Source: Aspidapion aeneum
Lineage: Eukaryota > Arthropoda > Insecta > Coleoptera > Brentidae
Direction of reading: 5' to 3'
DNA: 64,000 nt
Assembly: GCA_963576565.1 (NCBI GenBank)
Contig: OY755047.1
Location: 5,550,931 to 5,614,930 of the forward strand
The notes beneath the pieces were generated by a model. The model made no database searches and was not told the DNA's origin. It saw only the letters and a program-made list of their open reading frames with translations. This document shows positions 47,793 through 62,700 of the stretch, one piece after another. The first letter of the stretch is position 1, and every line of letters starts with the position of its first letter. Both the position numbers and the translations under genes were made by a program.

Positions 47793-50700
47793 ATGGCGGA
47801 ACTACTGTCGGTACCCTTGAAGAAACCTAGTGATGTGGATATTATTACACCATTAAAAAATCTAATACAATCCAGGTAAGGGGCGGTTTATGTTATTTGG
47901 TGATTTCTCCCTAACTACGCCTTTGATTGACTTTAAATTAAGTTCAATTGAAGCCTAATTATTAAGGTATTATTAGCATATAAGATCATCCTTTTAACTA
48001 GTCTGCATACCCTATGAATTAAGTACAAAGGAAGTGAATCTTTAAGTTGAATTTATTGATTTTATAATGGAGTTAGAGAGATGTTATTGATATATTTAGA
48101 TTCTACCATTATTCCTCTATATTTTTATTATAATTGTATCTTTCTACTAGCTTTGGTTCAATTACAAAATGTCTATTTTATAGATACAGCACAGCAGATG
48201 AGCCAAAAGATTACAACGAAGCTGTAAATGAATTCTCCAAGCTGCGCTCCAATGCCATATGGAAAGCTTTTGAAAAATATGAAAGTTCTTTGGAAATTAT
48301 CTACCAATACTATGACCAAATCATTTCATTGGAAGGCAAAATCCCAGCACAAGAACTGCAGGTGCCCTTCAAATGGAAGGATGCTTTTGACAGAGGCAAC
48401 ATTTTTGGTTCAAGGATCAGTCTTACAGTCCCATCCTTGAGTTATGAAAAAGTCTGCATCTTGTTCAATGTTGCCTCCCTTCAAAGTGCTGTTGCCGCTA
48501 GTCAGAGTACCGAGAATGATGAAGGGCTTAAGCTGGCTGCAAAACTTTTACAGGTAACTATCAGGGAGCATTTTGTTATCCATTTTTGGTTTCCAATGTA
48601 TGGGCCATAAGGATTGCATGGGAGAAGAGACCAATCTTGCCAGTTTAGTGAAAATATCAGTATAAATCACTACTTGGTTTGCGAAAAGTCAATTTTTCAG
48701 TTTTATGTAAGTGCATTCATCAAACAGGGTGATAAACAACCAGAATACTAGCTTAAAATTCTGCTTCTTCCTAAATGTAACTAATTCACTTACTTTTACA
48801 AACAGAATTTTAAAGTCTTATTCTTGTTATTGATTTTTATTATTTATTATCACACTTTATTAGCAAAAAATATATTGCTCACAATGCCATTATAAATACA
48901 AATAGGTAGCAAAACAAGTATTTACATCCAAAAAAAAGAAAAAAATTTGCAAAGTTTTCACATAATGAGCACTCTTTGTTTTAAAATTTTTCAATGAAGT
49001 GCATTCTTTCATGTCTCTAGGGATGGTATTAAACAACCTTAAACCTACACTAAATACCATTTCACTTTGAAAATCAGCAATATAGAAATCACTTAGTGAT
49101 CTTGACCTAGTGTTATGAGTATGAATATCTCTAACATAAACTACCTCACCAGTTAAATATGTGGGCAATATATTATTTTTGAGTTTGAAAACAAAGACTA
49201 ACATGTTTTCATTTCACATTCACTAAAGTCAATTTTTTTTACACCACAGTTTACCAATCTTTTGGTAGTCTATTATTTTAATTTTAGTTTTTTTTTTATG
49301 AATTTTTAGTCTAACCCTAACAAAGGTAATAGTAGATCACAGTGAACGCAGGGTGGTTATAGGACGCGGGAGGGTCGTCGAGACCTTAGGAGGGCGGCAG
49401 AGGTGGTATTGAGCCTCAAAAGTAGTTACGCGGAGCTTATTTAGTACTTTTTCAAGACAAATATTATAATTATAAATAGTAATGCCTTTTAAACTAAAAA
49501 CGAAAATTTTTAGAAAATATTGAAGTACCTAATGTTACTTTCAATGCTCACAGGCGCTATGCGCCACAGGCAAAAATATTTTAAATACAAAGGAACATTT
49601 TTAAACAAAAATCGATACAACAAGAAAAGTTAATAGTTTTAAGATAAAATTGGTTAAATAATACTTTAAACTAACCCTAACAAACTCTGATGCCAACAAA
49701 AACCTTGTTATTATTGGGTTAAAATCGTTTGAGGTGTTCTTAAGTTATCATGTATTGAGACAGACAATTTATTTTAGCATCCGATCTAGTTGATTTAGGA
49801 ACTAAATAACTCACATTTAATAAAATTTTAACAATAAACGTTTTTAATAGTCCACTTCTTGTATGGTGTACAAGTCAAGTATTAATTCTCGCCCTAAAAA
49901 AATGTTTTAGATTGGTCGCCCCTTGAAGAGTGAGACCGCGTGCGTCTGTGGTAATTTATCCAGGTTACCTTTGACAACACTGCAAAATTTTCTGCGGGAT
50001 TCTGGTGTATCGCGGTCTTTTTTTAATGAATTCTATACTTTATCTGTTTTTTATCCTCTTATGGAAATTTATACCACTAGATGTAAACTTGTTCACACAG
50101 GATAGTATTTTTTACTTAAATTTGCTTTTAAATAGCTTAATTTATATAATCTATTGTGTTTTTGTGGTTAATGTGTGTTACTATTGCAATTTTCCATTTC
50201 AGCAAGCTTCAGGTATTTTCAAACATCTGAAAGATACCATAATGTTGGCGATACAGCATGAACCTACTCCAGACCTTAACCCTGACACTTTGGGGGCCTT
50301 AAGTCAACTAATGTTGGCACAGGCTCAAGAAATGTTTGTCCACAAGGCGATACATGACAGTATGAAAGATACTATAACTGCAAAGTAAGTTCCTTTACAA
50401 CATGATGCCTTTGTTCAGCCGATTCGCCGCGGATAAAATTCGCCGCGATCCGATTTGCTGCAGGAACGATTTGCGGCGAGAATTTTTCTTTAATTTTTAT
50501 TTTAATCTAACTTAATTTTCGTAAATTATAGCTCTCCTGGTCCTCTTGTTGAAAGATAAAAATCTGTGTTAAAGTCAATTGATCACAAACATATCCTAAC
50601 CAGTGTTTGGACCACAAACATTTTGTAAAAAAAATTGTCCCCACAAAAAAAATGCTTTTTAAATAAGTGTTTTTCAAAAAATTAATTTATTAAAAAAAAA

Positions 50701-53700
50701 TTCTAGACAGACAGTTGTATTTTGACACCCTACATTTTTTTTTTCCATAGATTGGCTGCTCAGGCTGAAGATTTGTATGCAGAGTGTCTAAAAACATTTC
50801 AAAGGGACAACCTTAGAGGGATTTGGGACAAGGAATGGATAAGTGTTATTGCAGGTGTGTAGTTTTTGGGTATTTTTGGAATCAGGAAGCAAAATAAGAC
50901 TTCTTTGTTTGGAACTCTTAGACAGTGTATTTAATTTAAACAAGACGTTTCGGTTAGTAAGTATCTCTAACCGTTTTCAGTTTACACTTGATACTTACTA
51001 ACCGAAACCGAAAAAAAAATTAAAACATGAAAATGTCCTAGTGGCAACATGTAGCACATCAAATAAAATGTTTTTTTTAATGCTTGTAATTTTTTTTAAA
51101 ATAGGAAAGCAAGCCGCATTTAGAGGCGTAGCGGAGTTGCATCAAAGCTTGGTGTGCAAAGAAAAAAAATTGGTTGGGGAAGAAATCTGCAGGTTGAGAA
51201 AAGCTGTCGAGTTCTTCAAAGGTGCACAAAGCAGGTAATAAATCTCTTACAAGTCTTACAAATCCAATATCTTCATAGCCAAAAAGATTTAGGAGAGGAA
51301 TATATATCGAATATTTGTAATTTTTTTCAGCACACACTTTAAGACTTTTTTTCCAACACCATTTTATTAATTTCTCCCTTCGTTTCCCTCTCTCCTCCTC
51401 ATCCTCCTTATTAGTAATAGTTGTAGCTATAACTTTCACAACTATAGAGCGATTTCAAAAATTCTTTGTGCACACACTTTAAGATCTTTTTTTAACACCA
51501 TTTTACTAGTTCCCTCCTCCCTCTTCTGCCCCACCTTCACTTTTTATAAGGCTGAATAAGAATTAAACCTAAAAGTTGAAGAAAAAAAAATGAAATAAAA
51601 AAAAACACCCAAAATTTACTTGTAAACATTTTTTTTTCTGCAGGTCTGGGAAATCGCTGTTTTCCGAACTGTTAAACAAAGCGGAGAGAAATCTTGCCGA
51701 GGTAGAAAAGGATAACGACTTTATTTACCATGAAAGAATACCTGACTACAAAAGTCTGGAACCCATTGGTAAAGCTCCTTTGGCGAAAATTTTGCCAGTG
51801 AGTTGATTGATTATACATAGCAGAATGGGCCTATGAAGCGGCCTACTACTATAAGTAGTGTGAGCTATAGTGATCCTAATTTTTTCGAAAAAAAAAGTTG
51901 CTCCGATTTCAAAAAATTTTATATATCTTTGCGTTTCAGATGATTTTGAAACTTTTTTGTTTTGCTGTCTGTCTGTCTGTATGTGTGTCTGTAACGACCA
52001 ACCCGCATAACTCAAAAACCGCTTGTCCGATTTTAATGAAATTTGGTACCTAGGCTGGGTCTTGGGTCGAGATGGTCCCATTTAAAAATGAACAAAATCC
52101 ACCAAACACAAACCAAATAAAAGGGTGGGGGTAGATTTCAAAAATTAGAGTTTATGTGAAAATATGGCGTGTGTGATATCAAACGAATGGTAATTGAGTC
52201 TGGAGTTAAACAAAATACATTTTAATTTATTTAAAAAAAGGGGTGGGGGTATATTTCAAAAATTAGAGTTTAAGTGAAAATATGGCGTGTGTGATATCAA
52301 ACGAAAGGTAATTGAGTCTGGAGTTAAACAAAATACATTTTAGTTTTTTTTTAAAGGGTGTGGGGTAGATAAAAAAAATTTGAGTTTAAGTCAAAACATG
52401 GCTTGTGTGGTATCAAACGAAAGGTAATTGAGTCTGGAGTTGAATAAAATATATTTCAGTTTTTGATTATATTAGCTCACACTATAACTATAGTACCTAG
52501 TGTGAGCTTAGGTGCCCATAGATTGGCAGAGTATTTTTTTTTTAGGTTCAACATCCCATGTCGCAAAACTTCAAGGATCTTTTTACCGAATTGGTGCCAG
52601 TGGCGGTCCATCAAGCAATGGCTTCTTATGACTTGAGAAAAACCGAACTTGTTAATGCTGAAATTTCCAAACTTAGGGAAGCTACACAAGGTTTAAATGC
52701 GGTAAGTTCCAAGCTTTAAATATTTTCAAAAATTTTAAATATTTCTGAAAACTATAAATAATTTAAATTTTCAACAAGCAATTCAAAAATTATTAAAAAT
52801 TTCAAAAAAAAATCCAACTTTTAAATTTATTTTCAAAATTCAAACATTTTTAAATGTTTTTAATATTTTCAAGGATTTAAAAAAAAAATATAGAAACTTG
52901 AAAAAATTTTCAAAATTGAAAAATATTTAATATTGAAAAAATTGAAAAATATTCAAAATTATAATTTTTAAGAATTTTAAAACTTCTCAAAATCTCAAAT
53001 TTTCAAAAATATTTAAAAAATTTCAGATATTTTCAAAATTTAGGGAGCTACACAAGGTTTAAATGCGGTAAGTTCCAAGCTTTAAATATTTTAAAAAATT
53101 TCAAATATTTCCGGAAACTATAAATAATTTAAATTTTCAACAAGCAATTCAAAAATTATTAAAAATTTGAAAACAAAAATCCAACTTTTAAATTTATTTT
53201 CAAAATTCAAACATCTTTAAATGTTTTTAATATTTTCAAGGATTTAAAAAAAAAATATAGAAACTTGAAAACATTTTCAAAATTGAAAAATATTTAATAT
53301 TGAAAAAATTCAAAAATATTCAAAATTATAATTTTTAAGAATTTTAAAACTTCTCAAAATCTTCTCAAATTTTCAAAAAAATTTCAGATATTTTCAAAAT
53401 TTAGGGAGCTACACAAAGTTTAAATGCGGTAAGTTCCAAGCTTTAAATATTTTAAAAAATTTCAAATATTTCCGAAAACTTTAAATAATTTAAATTTTCA
53501 ACAAGCAATTCAAAAATTATTAAAAATTTGAAAAAAAAAATCCAACTTTTAAATTTATTTTCAAAATTCAAACATCTTTAAATGTTTTTAATATTTTCAA
53601 GGATTTAAAAAAAAAATATAGAAACTTGAAAAAATTTTCAAAATTGAAAAATATTTAATATTGAAAAAACTCAAAAATATTCAAAATTATAATTTTTAAG

Positions 53701-56700
53701 AATTTTAAAACTTCTCAAAATCTTCTCAAATTTTTAAAAATATTTAAAAAATTTCAGATATTTTCAAAATTTAGGGAGCTACACAAGGTTTAAATGCGGT
53801 AAGTTCCAAGCTTTAAATATTTTAAAAAATTTCAAATATTTCCGAAAACTATAAATAATTTAAATTTTCAACAAGCAATTCAAAAATTATTAAAAATTTG
53901 AAAAGAAAAATCCAACTTTTAAATTTATTTTCAAAATTCAAACATCTTTAAATGTTTTTAATATTTTCAAGGATTTAAAAAAAAAATATATAGAAACTTG
54001 AAAAAATTTTCAAAATTGAAAAATATTTAATATTGAAAAAATTCAAAAATATTCAAAATTATAATTTTTAAGAATTTTAAAACTTCTCAAAATCTTCTCA
54101 AATTTTCAAAAATATTTAAAAAATTTCAGATATTTTCAAAATTTAGGGAGCTACACAAGGTTTAAATGCGGTAAGTTCCAAGCTTTAAATATTTTCAAAA
54201 ATTTCAAATATTTCCGAAAACTATAAATAATTTAAATTTTCAACAAGCAATTCAAAAATTATTAAAAATTTGAAAAAAAAATCCAACTTTTAAATTTATT
54301 TTCAAAATTCAAACATCTTTAAATGTTTTTAATATTTTCAAGGATTTAAAAAAAAATACATAGAAACTTGAAAAAATTGAAAAATATTTAATATTGAAAA
54401 AATTCAAAAATATTCAAAATTATAATTTTTAAGAATTTTAAAACTTCTCAAAATCTCAAATTTTCAAAAATATTTAAAAAATTTCAGATATTTTCAAAAT
54501 TTAGGGAGCTACACAAGGTTTAAATGGGGTAAGTTCCCAGCTTTAAATATTTTAAAAAATTTCAAATATTTCCGAAAACTATAAATAATTTAAATTTTCA
54601 ACAAGCAATTCAAAAATTATTAAAAATTTGAAAAAAAATCCAACTTTTAAATTTATTTTCAAAATTCAAACATCTTTAAATGTTTTTAATATTTTCAAGG
54701 ATTTAAAAAAAAAATATAGAAACTTGAAAAAATTTTCAAAATTGAAAAATATTTAATATTGAAAAAATTCAAAAATATTCAAAATTATAATTTTTAAGAA
54801 TTTTAAAACTTCTCAAAATCTTCTAAAATTTTCAAAAATATTTAAAAAATTTCAGATATTTTCAAAATTTAGGGAGCTACACAAGGTTTAAATGCGGTAA
54901 GTTTCAAGCTATAAATATTTTCAAAAATTTCAAATATTTCCGAAAACTATAAATAATTTAAATTTTCAACAAGCAATTCAAAAATTATTAAAAATTTGAA
55001 AAAAAAAATCCAACTTTTAAATTTATTTTCAAAATTCAAACATCTTTATATGTTTTTAATATTTTCAATGATTTAAAAAAAAATATAGAAACTTGAAAAA
55101 ATTTTTAAACTTGAAAAATATTTAATATTGAAAAAATTCAAAAATATTCAAAATTATAATTTTTAAGAATTTTAAAACTTCTCAAAATCTTCTCAAATTT
55201 TCAAAAATATTTAAAAAATTTCAGATATTTTCAAAATTTAGGGAGCTACACAAGGTTTAAATGCGGTAAGTTCCAAGCTTTAAATATTTTAAAAATTTTC
55301 AAATATTTCCGAAAACTATAAATAATTTAAATTTTCAACAAGCAATTCAAAAATTATTAAAAATTTGAAAAAAAAATCCAACTTTTAAATTTATTTTCAA
55401 AATTTAAACATCTTTAAATGTTTTTACTATTTTCAAGGATTTAAAAAAAAATATATAGAAACTTGAAAAAATTTTCAAAATTGAAAAATATTTAATATTA
55501 AAAAAATTCAAAAATATTCAAAATTATAATTTTTAAGAATTTTAAAACTTCTCAAAATCTTCTAAAATTTTCAAAAATATTTAAAAAATTTCAGATATTT
55601 TCAAAATTTAGGGAGCTACACAAGGTTTAAATACGGTAAGTTCCAAGCTTTAAATATTTTAAAAAATTTCAAATATTTCCGAAAACTATAAATAATTTAA
55701 TTTCAACAAGCAATTCAAAAATTATTAAAAATTTGAAAAAAAAATCCAACTTTTAAATTTATTTTCAAAATTCAAACTTTAAATGTTTTTAATATTTTCA
55801 AGGATTAAAAAAAAATATATAGAAACTTGAAAAAATTTTCAAAATTGAAAAATATTTAATATTGAAAAAATTCAAAAATATTCAAAATTATAATTTTTAA
55901 GAATTTTAAAACTTCTCAAATTTTCAAAAATATTTAAAAAATTTCAAATATTTTCAAAATTTAGGGAGCTACACAAGGTTTAAATGCGGTAATATCATTT
56001 TTACCTATTGTGTATTAATATTATTTAGTATGTTGGCAACAACGCACTCTGCAGCCGGGGAATTACCTTTTTCCGTTTTAATGCGGAGACTAAATACTTC
56101 TGTCGTATTTACAACATATTTTATTTGGCAGGACTGCTGTGTTTTATTTTTATTGTTCAGTTGGGTAGTAATAGATCTCTTTGAAATGGCGCCTAGTAAA
56201 AAACTTCTTAGTTTACGTGAAAAAATGGAAGTTGTTAACGCTTCGGAGAAGGCAGCGGAAATTGTTAATAAATATATATATCTTAAAATTTCTCAGTTCT
56301 CTCTAATAAGCGGACACCTCCAATAAGCGGACAAAATCAACGAGACCGTGAGTGTCTGCTTATAGGAGGTTTCACTTTATTTAAATTTTGTAAAAAAATT
56401 TTAAAATTTAATTTTTTTAAAGTAAATTTTTATTAATTTAAAATATTTAAAAAAAACTTTTTTTTATTAATTTTCAAAAAATTTTTAAATGTTTAAACTA
56501 ATTCACTTGTTTCTCTACAGTACAAATATATGGAAGAGCTAAAAAATAACACATGTTTTTTTTAATAGGTTCTAGCAAATCTCAACCTTCCTGCAGCCAT
56601 AGAACAAACCGACTCAAGCACAGGTTTACCACCTTCAATCGTAGAAAAAGCCAACGCTGTTCAAGCTTTGGGAGGAATCAGTGCCCTTAGTCAAACGGTA

Positions 56701-59700
56701 AGTCAGTAAAATGTTGTGAAAAACGGACAATCATAAAGAGGATAACATATCGCACCCCCGCTAAAAAATAGTCAAAACTCAAAAAACATTGTTTTGAGAA
56801 AATCGCTGTTAAAGAATTTAGTTCATTAGAGAGATTCATTTTTCACTTACATGACAAATTACGAGTTAACACGTTATTTTATATCAACAGGAACCTATTA
56901 ACTCAATGTAATTAGTGCAGTACGTTTCTCAGAAAAAATGATTTTTGTCATTTTTAGTTAAAAAAAAGACAAAAACCCGATATTGTGACACTTTTTTAGA
57001 AGAAGGCATCATGACGTTGTAAATCAGGATGTCACGCAGGATGGTAAATAATATAAAAAAAGAAAACAAATAAAGAAGAAACTTTGTATTTATTTTTACA
57101 ATGAGTTATAAAATGCTGAATAACAACTAGGAATGTTTTACAAACACAACTTTTTCTGGGTATTACGCCACTAGTAAGGAAAAATTATTTTAAAATTTTA
57201 AAATTAAAAGATAAGTGTTTTAGGTTTTACTAGGCAACTATTTATTTTTATAGAAAGCCACTGACAAATTAGTGATTTTTATTTTTCTAGGAGAAACGCA
57301 GTGGTTTTTTATAATTTTTTAAAATAATTTTTCCTTACTAGTGGCGTAATACCCAGAAAAAGTTGTGTTTGTAAAATGAATCCGCCACAAACATATAGAT
57401 TTGATTTAACTAGGAATGTGATATATTGTTTGAATTCTCCATCGTGGAGCATCTTTGTAATTTTGGAAAAGGAGTGAAAAAATCCTAAACTCCACACAAT
57501 TTTTGAATAGATTATATATTCCTATTCATACCCCGACGCGTTTCGGAAATTTTATATTTCCATCTTCAAGGGGAAATCTGCAATACAAGATAACACTAGT
57601 GACTTTCTTAAGAGAAAATAGTACTTAAAATATTAAAAATGGAAGTCAACGATACATAATAAAATATAAAATAATTCTACTTACAAGTTAATTATCCAGG
57701 TCAATAAAAATGTGAACAATATGATTAACAGTAGTTACATGACAGTAAACAACATTAAAAATTAAAAAAATTAAAAAAACACTCACAGATAAACTAAAAC
57801 TTTTGTTACATAAAATAATTATTAAGTCATTACATTAAATATTTCAATAGAGGTTAACTAACAGTAAACAAACGCTAAAATTTAAAAAATTAAAAAATTA
57901 TCATATACCTAAAGGGACAAGTATCTCCATCTGTGACTAGAAAGATCAGGTTTTAAAGAATTCTAATCAGTCGTACTGCAAATAAACAGAAATCAATATT
58001 AATATTTGGAATACCAGAAAAAAACCTCAATCGTCCTGCTGGTACAGTCTTTTTCAAAATAAGATTCAAATAATTTCTCCAAATGATACAAGAAATTAAA
58101 ACCCTAGAATTAAAAAAAAAATCAAAAAATTAAAAAATTAAAGAAAAAATTAACAAGTTAAAAATTTTAGATTGTAAATAATCAAAAATTAAGTTTTTTA
58201 AAACAGTTAGAAATTTTTGCTGCTTCTACATAAAATTGTGGTACTTGATCGTTTAATGTAACTGCATTTTCATCCAAAGAACATCTCGCTATTTCAATAT
58301 TCTCCAAAATGTTTAAAAGCTTACTTTTTGGAGTCAAATGAAGAGGCTTGAAATCTTCCTCAACGTTAAACTTGTGATTATTAATTCTCAAGTGTCTACC
58401 AAAGGGAGATTTGTTGTTACTTGGATTTCTTTGAGACGTAAGATGTTCTTTTATTCTTACTTCAAACTGTCGTCCTGTTTGTCCAACGTATGATGCACTA
58501 CAATCCTTGCAATTAAGTTGGTACACTCCGTTCTTTTCTGTTGGTTTTTGAGTGTCTTTAAGTTTTGAAAAAAGGGACTTTACAGTAACAAAAGGTTTAA
58601 AAGCTATTCTAATGTTAGGGAAACATTGTTTAAGAATTCGACCAATCTGAACAGAATATTGCCCAAAAAAAATTAATGAAACATAATAACTACTAACTGG
58701 GGTTTGTATTATTTCAATGTTAAAATTTGACACTGGAGTTGACTGAAAATGTTCTGATGACACCGAGGTGTCCAATGAATTACGAAGCATCTTACGAGCT
58801 TTCGAAGCAAAAAGTTTCTCAACGAACTCCATTTTAAAATCATTAAAAAATGCTATTTGCTTAATTATCTGCTTGTTTCTGTGTGATTATTCTCTAATAA
58901 ATTCAAAAGATTTTTTTCTTATTCTCCTTAATTCTAAATACACTGAACAATTCGAAAAAACAGTCATAAAACAAAAAAGAACAGTATTTTACTTGTTATA
59001 AGGGTCAGATTTAACCAATAGTTCACACGAAACCCTTCACAACACGAAATGTGACTCTTTTCAGGATGAAACTCCACGTTCACGCTGTTATAAAGTCAAA
59101 AGTGACACTGTAAAGGAACGCTAAACTGGACAAAATAAAAGAGTCACATCGCCATTTCGCGGTGAATTGTCGAAACATAAATGTGACGCTTTTATGGAAG
59201 AAAGTACAAGTTATTTCAATGATGGCGGCAGGTTTATCTCAATAACGGCCATTTTTGAGTTGTGACTCTTTTTCAGCGGGTGTGCGATATTACCACGTGG
59301 ATAGGGGACAATTCGCCGCCAGAATTGTTTGTTTATTTTTTATTTTAATCTAACTTAATTATTTTTTTCTTAAATCATAACTTCCCTGTCCTCTTCTTGG
59401 GAGATCAAAATCTCTGTTAAACCTGACCGTAGTCAATCAATCGCAATCATATCCTAAACGGTGTCTAGACCACCAAAATATTGCAAAAGAAAATGTCCCC
59501 ACAAAAAAAAAGGTTTTTACAAAAATGATTTTTGAAAAAAATACTTTTTTTTAAACTAATTTATAGATAAAACAATTTTTTTTTTTTAAATTTGCACAGT
59601 TGTAGCTCTTTATAGAATTAACAACCCTCCAAGTTTCATGGACTTCACAAAGTAGTAAAGTAGTTACGAAATTTCAAAAAACCTCAAATTTGTCACTGAC

Positions 59701-62700
59701 TCACTCACTCATGTACAGATCATTCAAATTCTACTGTACTTCCAGACATGCTACAAAGCTGAAATTTTTGCAGACTGATAGAAATTATGACCAACCCTTG
59801 GAAAAAATCAAAAAACCCTAAAATTATAATTTACTCCCCTCCCCTATACATGTAAAGTTATGTAAAAGTAACATTGCTGACTTCCAGAAATGCTAGAGAG
59901 CTGAGCTTTGGAAAGCTGATAGGAAATATGATTAAACTATAGGAAAAAATTTAAAAACACCAAAATTTTAATTTACTTCCCTTCCCTATAAATGTAAAGT
60001 TATGTAAAAGTAACATTGCCCACTTCCAGAAACGCTAGAGAGCTGAGCTTTAGAAGATTCATAGAAAATAGTATAAAACTATAGGCAAAAATTTAAAAAC
60101 ACCAAAATTTGAATTAACTTCCCTTCCCTATAAATGTAAAGTTATGTAAAAGTAACATTGCCCACTTCCAGAAACGCTAGAAAGCTGAGCTTTGGAAGGC
60201 TGATAGGAACTATGATAAAACTATGGGAAAAAATTAAAAAACTTTAAAAATTTAAATAAATCATTGCAAAAGTTTTGAACTATATTCCGTATATTTTACT
60301 ACTTTAAAACTTAAATATTATCCAAGTTCTTTAAAAAAGGAGTGAAATCATAACAAAAACATTTTTTATGTAAAAAAAGCCAAGTACACGAAAATGGTAT
60401 TACGTAAAAAGAATTGAAATAAAAGCAAAGCCAAGGTCTTCAATACAAATTTCAAAATGAAAGATTCTTACTAGTTTGGAAATGTTTTTCTGAACTTGGC
60501 TATTACGGCTGCAAATGACTCTTAGGCACAGTGCTAAATTGAACATAAAGAAGTTTGGCTGTAATAGCAAAGTTTAAAAAAACATTTAAAAACTAGTAAG
60601 AACCTTTCGTTTTGAAATTTGTATTGGAGAACTTGGCTTTACTTTTATTTCAATTCTTTTTACATAATACCATTTTCGTGTACTTGGCTATTTTTACATG
60701 AAATGTTTTTGTTATGATTTCACTCTTTTTTTAAAGAATTTGGATAATATTTAAGTTTTAAAGTAGTAAAATATACGGAATATTGTTCAAAACTTTTGCA
60801 ATGTCTTATTTAAACTTTTCAGGTTTTTTAGTTTTTTCCCATGGATCTATTAGCCTTCCAAAGCTTAGCTTGAATGTTTTTGTTATGATTATTTATGTGT
60901 TATATAGATCGAAGAGCTTCCAGATCTTCTGAAGAGAAACCAAGACATCCTGGACGAAACCGACAGAATGCTAAACGAAGAAAAGGCAGCCGACGAGGCT
61001 TTAAGACAGCAATTCAAGGAGAGATGGACCAGAACACCATCAGATAAACTAACCGAAATGTTCCGGTCGAATGCAGCTAAATACCGTCAAATTATAAATA
61101 ATGCTGTAACTGCAGACAAAACAGTCAGGGAAAAATTTGATCAGCATAGAGGCATGATGGAAATTTTGAGCAAGCCACCTGGAGAAATTGAGTCATCCCT
61201 ACCCAGAGGAGGTAAGCGTCTATCAGAAATTGAGGGGGCAGAAATTTAAATTGCATGAAAAAGGAGATAAAATACTTACCGAAACAATTTTATTTTAGTA
61301 TTTTCCAAACAGTATTTAGTTTATTTGTTTTTTTTGTAGTCCATTCGCCATCTTCCATTGGCTTACTGCAAAAAAGTTCTGGAAAAAAAAGGGGTCATGA
61401 CTCCTGAAAAAATATCTCCCTGTAGGTTTTTCGTGATATTTGGCATGCCTAATGATGTATGCTTTGTAGCTAAATACACGTTCCAAATTTGAGCCAAACA
61501 TCTCAAAAACTGCACGAGGTATAAAGACAAATAAAACAAAAAAGAAACACCCTGTATTTCAAAAACTAAGCATTTTCGGAACCATGATTTAAAGTTTTTT
61601 TCTTAGAATCACTCAAGAAATCATCCTCTGAAGTTTGGCGACATACTTTACTAACACCCTGTATTTATATTCTATCTATTTAGCCTTCTTCGATTCATCT
61701 TTGGACATAGGCATCTCCCAATATCTTCCACTATTCCTCTTATCTGTCTGTCGCCGTGTTAATCCATCTAGTCCCCGCATGTTTCTTCAAATCGTCCGCC
61801 CATCTCATTTGGGGTCTTCCCCTACTTCTTTTATTTTCCCAAGGTCTCTAGTTTACAATACATTTGTTCCATCGATCGTCTTTTTGTCTAATATTATGAC
61901 CGGCAAATTATATACAGGGTGGGGAAAAAAGACCGGAACCCCTAAATATCTCAAAAACTAAGACATAGATCAAAAAATGTTTCAAATATAAGTTGTAAGG
62001 CTTAATTTAATCTTTTTAGCTGTCACATTGACTTTGATGTATCTGTCAGTTTTAAGGGATTTTTCAGAGCTAACTTTAAAATTTTAAATGGGACCTTCTT
62101 GTTTTTTGTATTTCCATTTGTACCCAGGTAAAATGTACGTTCAAATTCATTATGACATTTGACATCTAACTGTCATTTCATAGAAAAAGTAGTAATTTTT
62201 ATTTTACTCTTTATTGACCCTAAAAGTGTGGAGATCAGTACCCTGATGATGTACTGAAGTGTCAACAAAGCAGTGACAGAAATTTTTCACATATGTATGT
62301 ATCTACATTAGTACCCTTTTAAATCAGAATCAAATTGACAAGAATTATTTATTTTTATAACAAATTCCAATTTTTTTTCTGTTTTCGTAAGGCAGCATGT
62401 AACAGAACGCAAAAAGATTATTTATTTATTTACTTGTGCAGATAGAGCTTAAAAACATTATTATTGTTATAAAAATAAATAATTCTTGTCAATTTCATTC
62501 TGATTTAAAAGGGTACTAATTTAGATACATCCGTGAAAAATTTCTGTCACTGCTTTGTTGACACTTCAGTACATCATCAGGGTACTGATCTTCACATTTT
62601 TAAGGTCACTGAAGAGGAAAATAAAAATTACTACTTTTTCTATGAAATGACAGTTCGATGTCAAATGTCATAACGAATTTGAATGTACATTTTACCTGGC

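Noticed and set aside
50940..51010. A further tiny hairpin (cggttagtaagtatc arms) as part of the target-duplicating family
   Set aside because: The hairpin is real (arms about 19 bp), but I find no flanking direct repeat, so it is not counted with the others.
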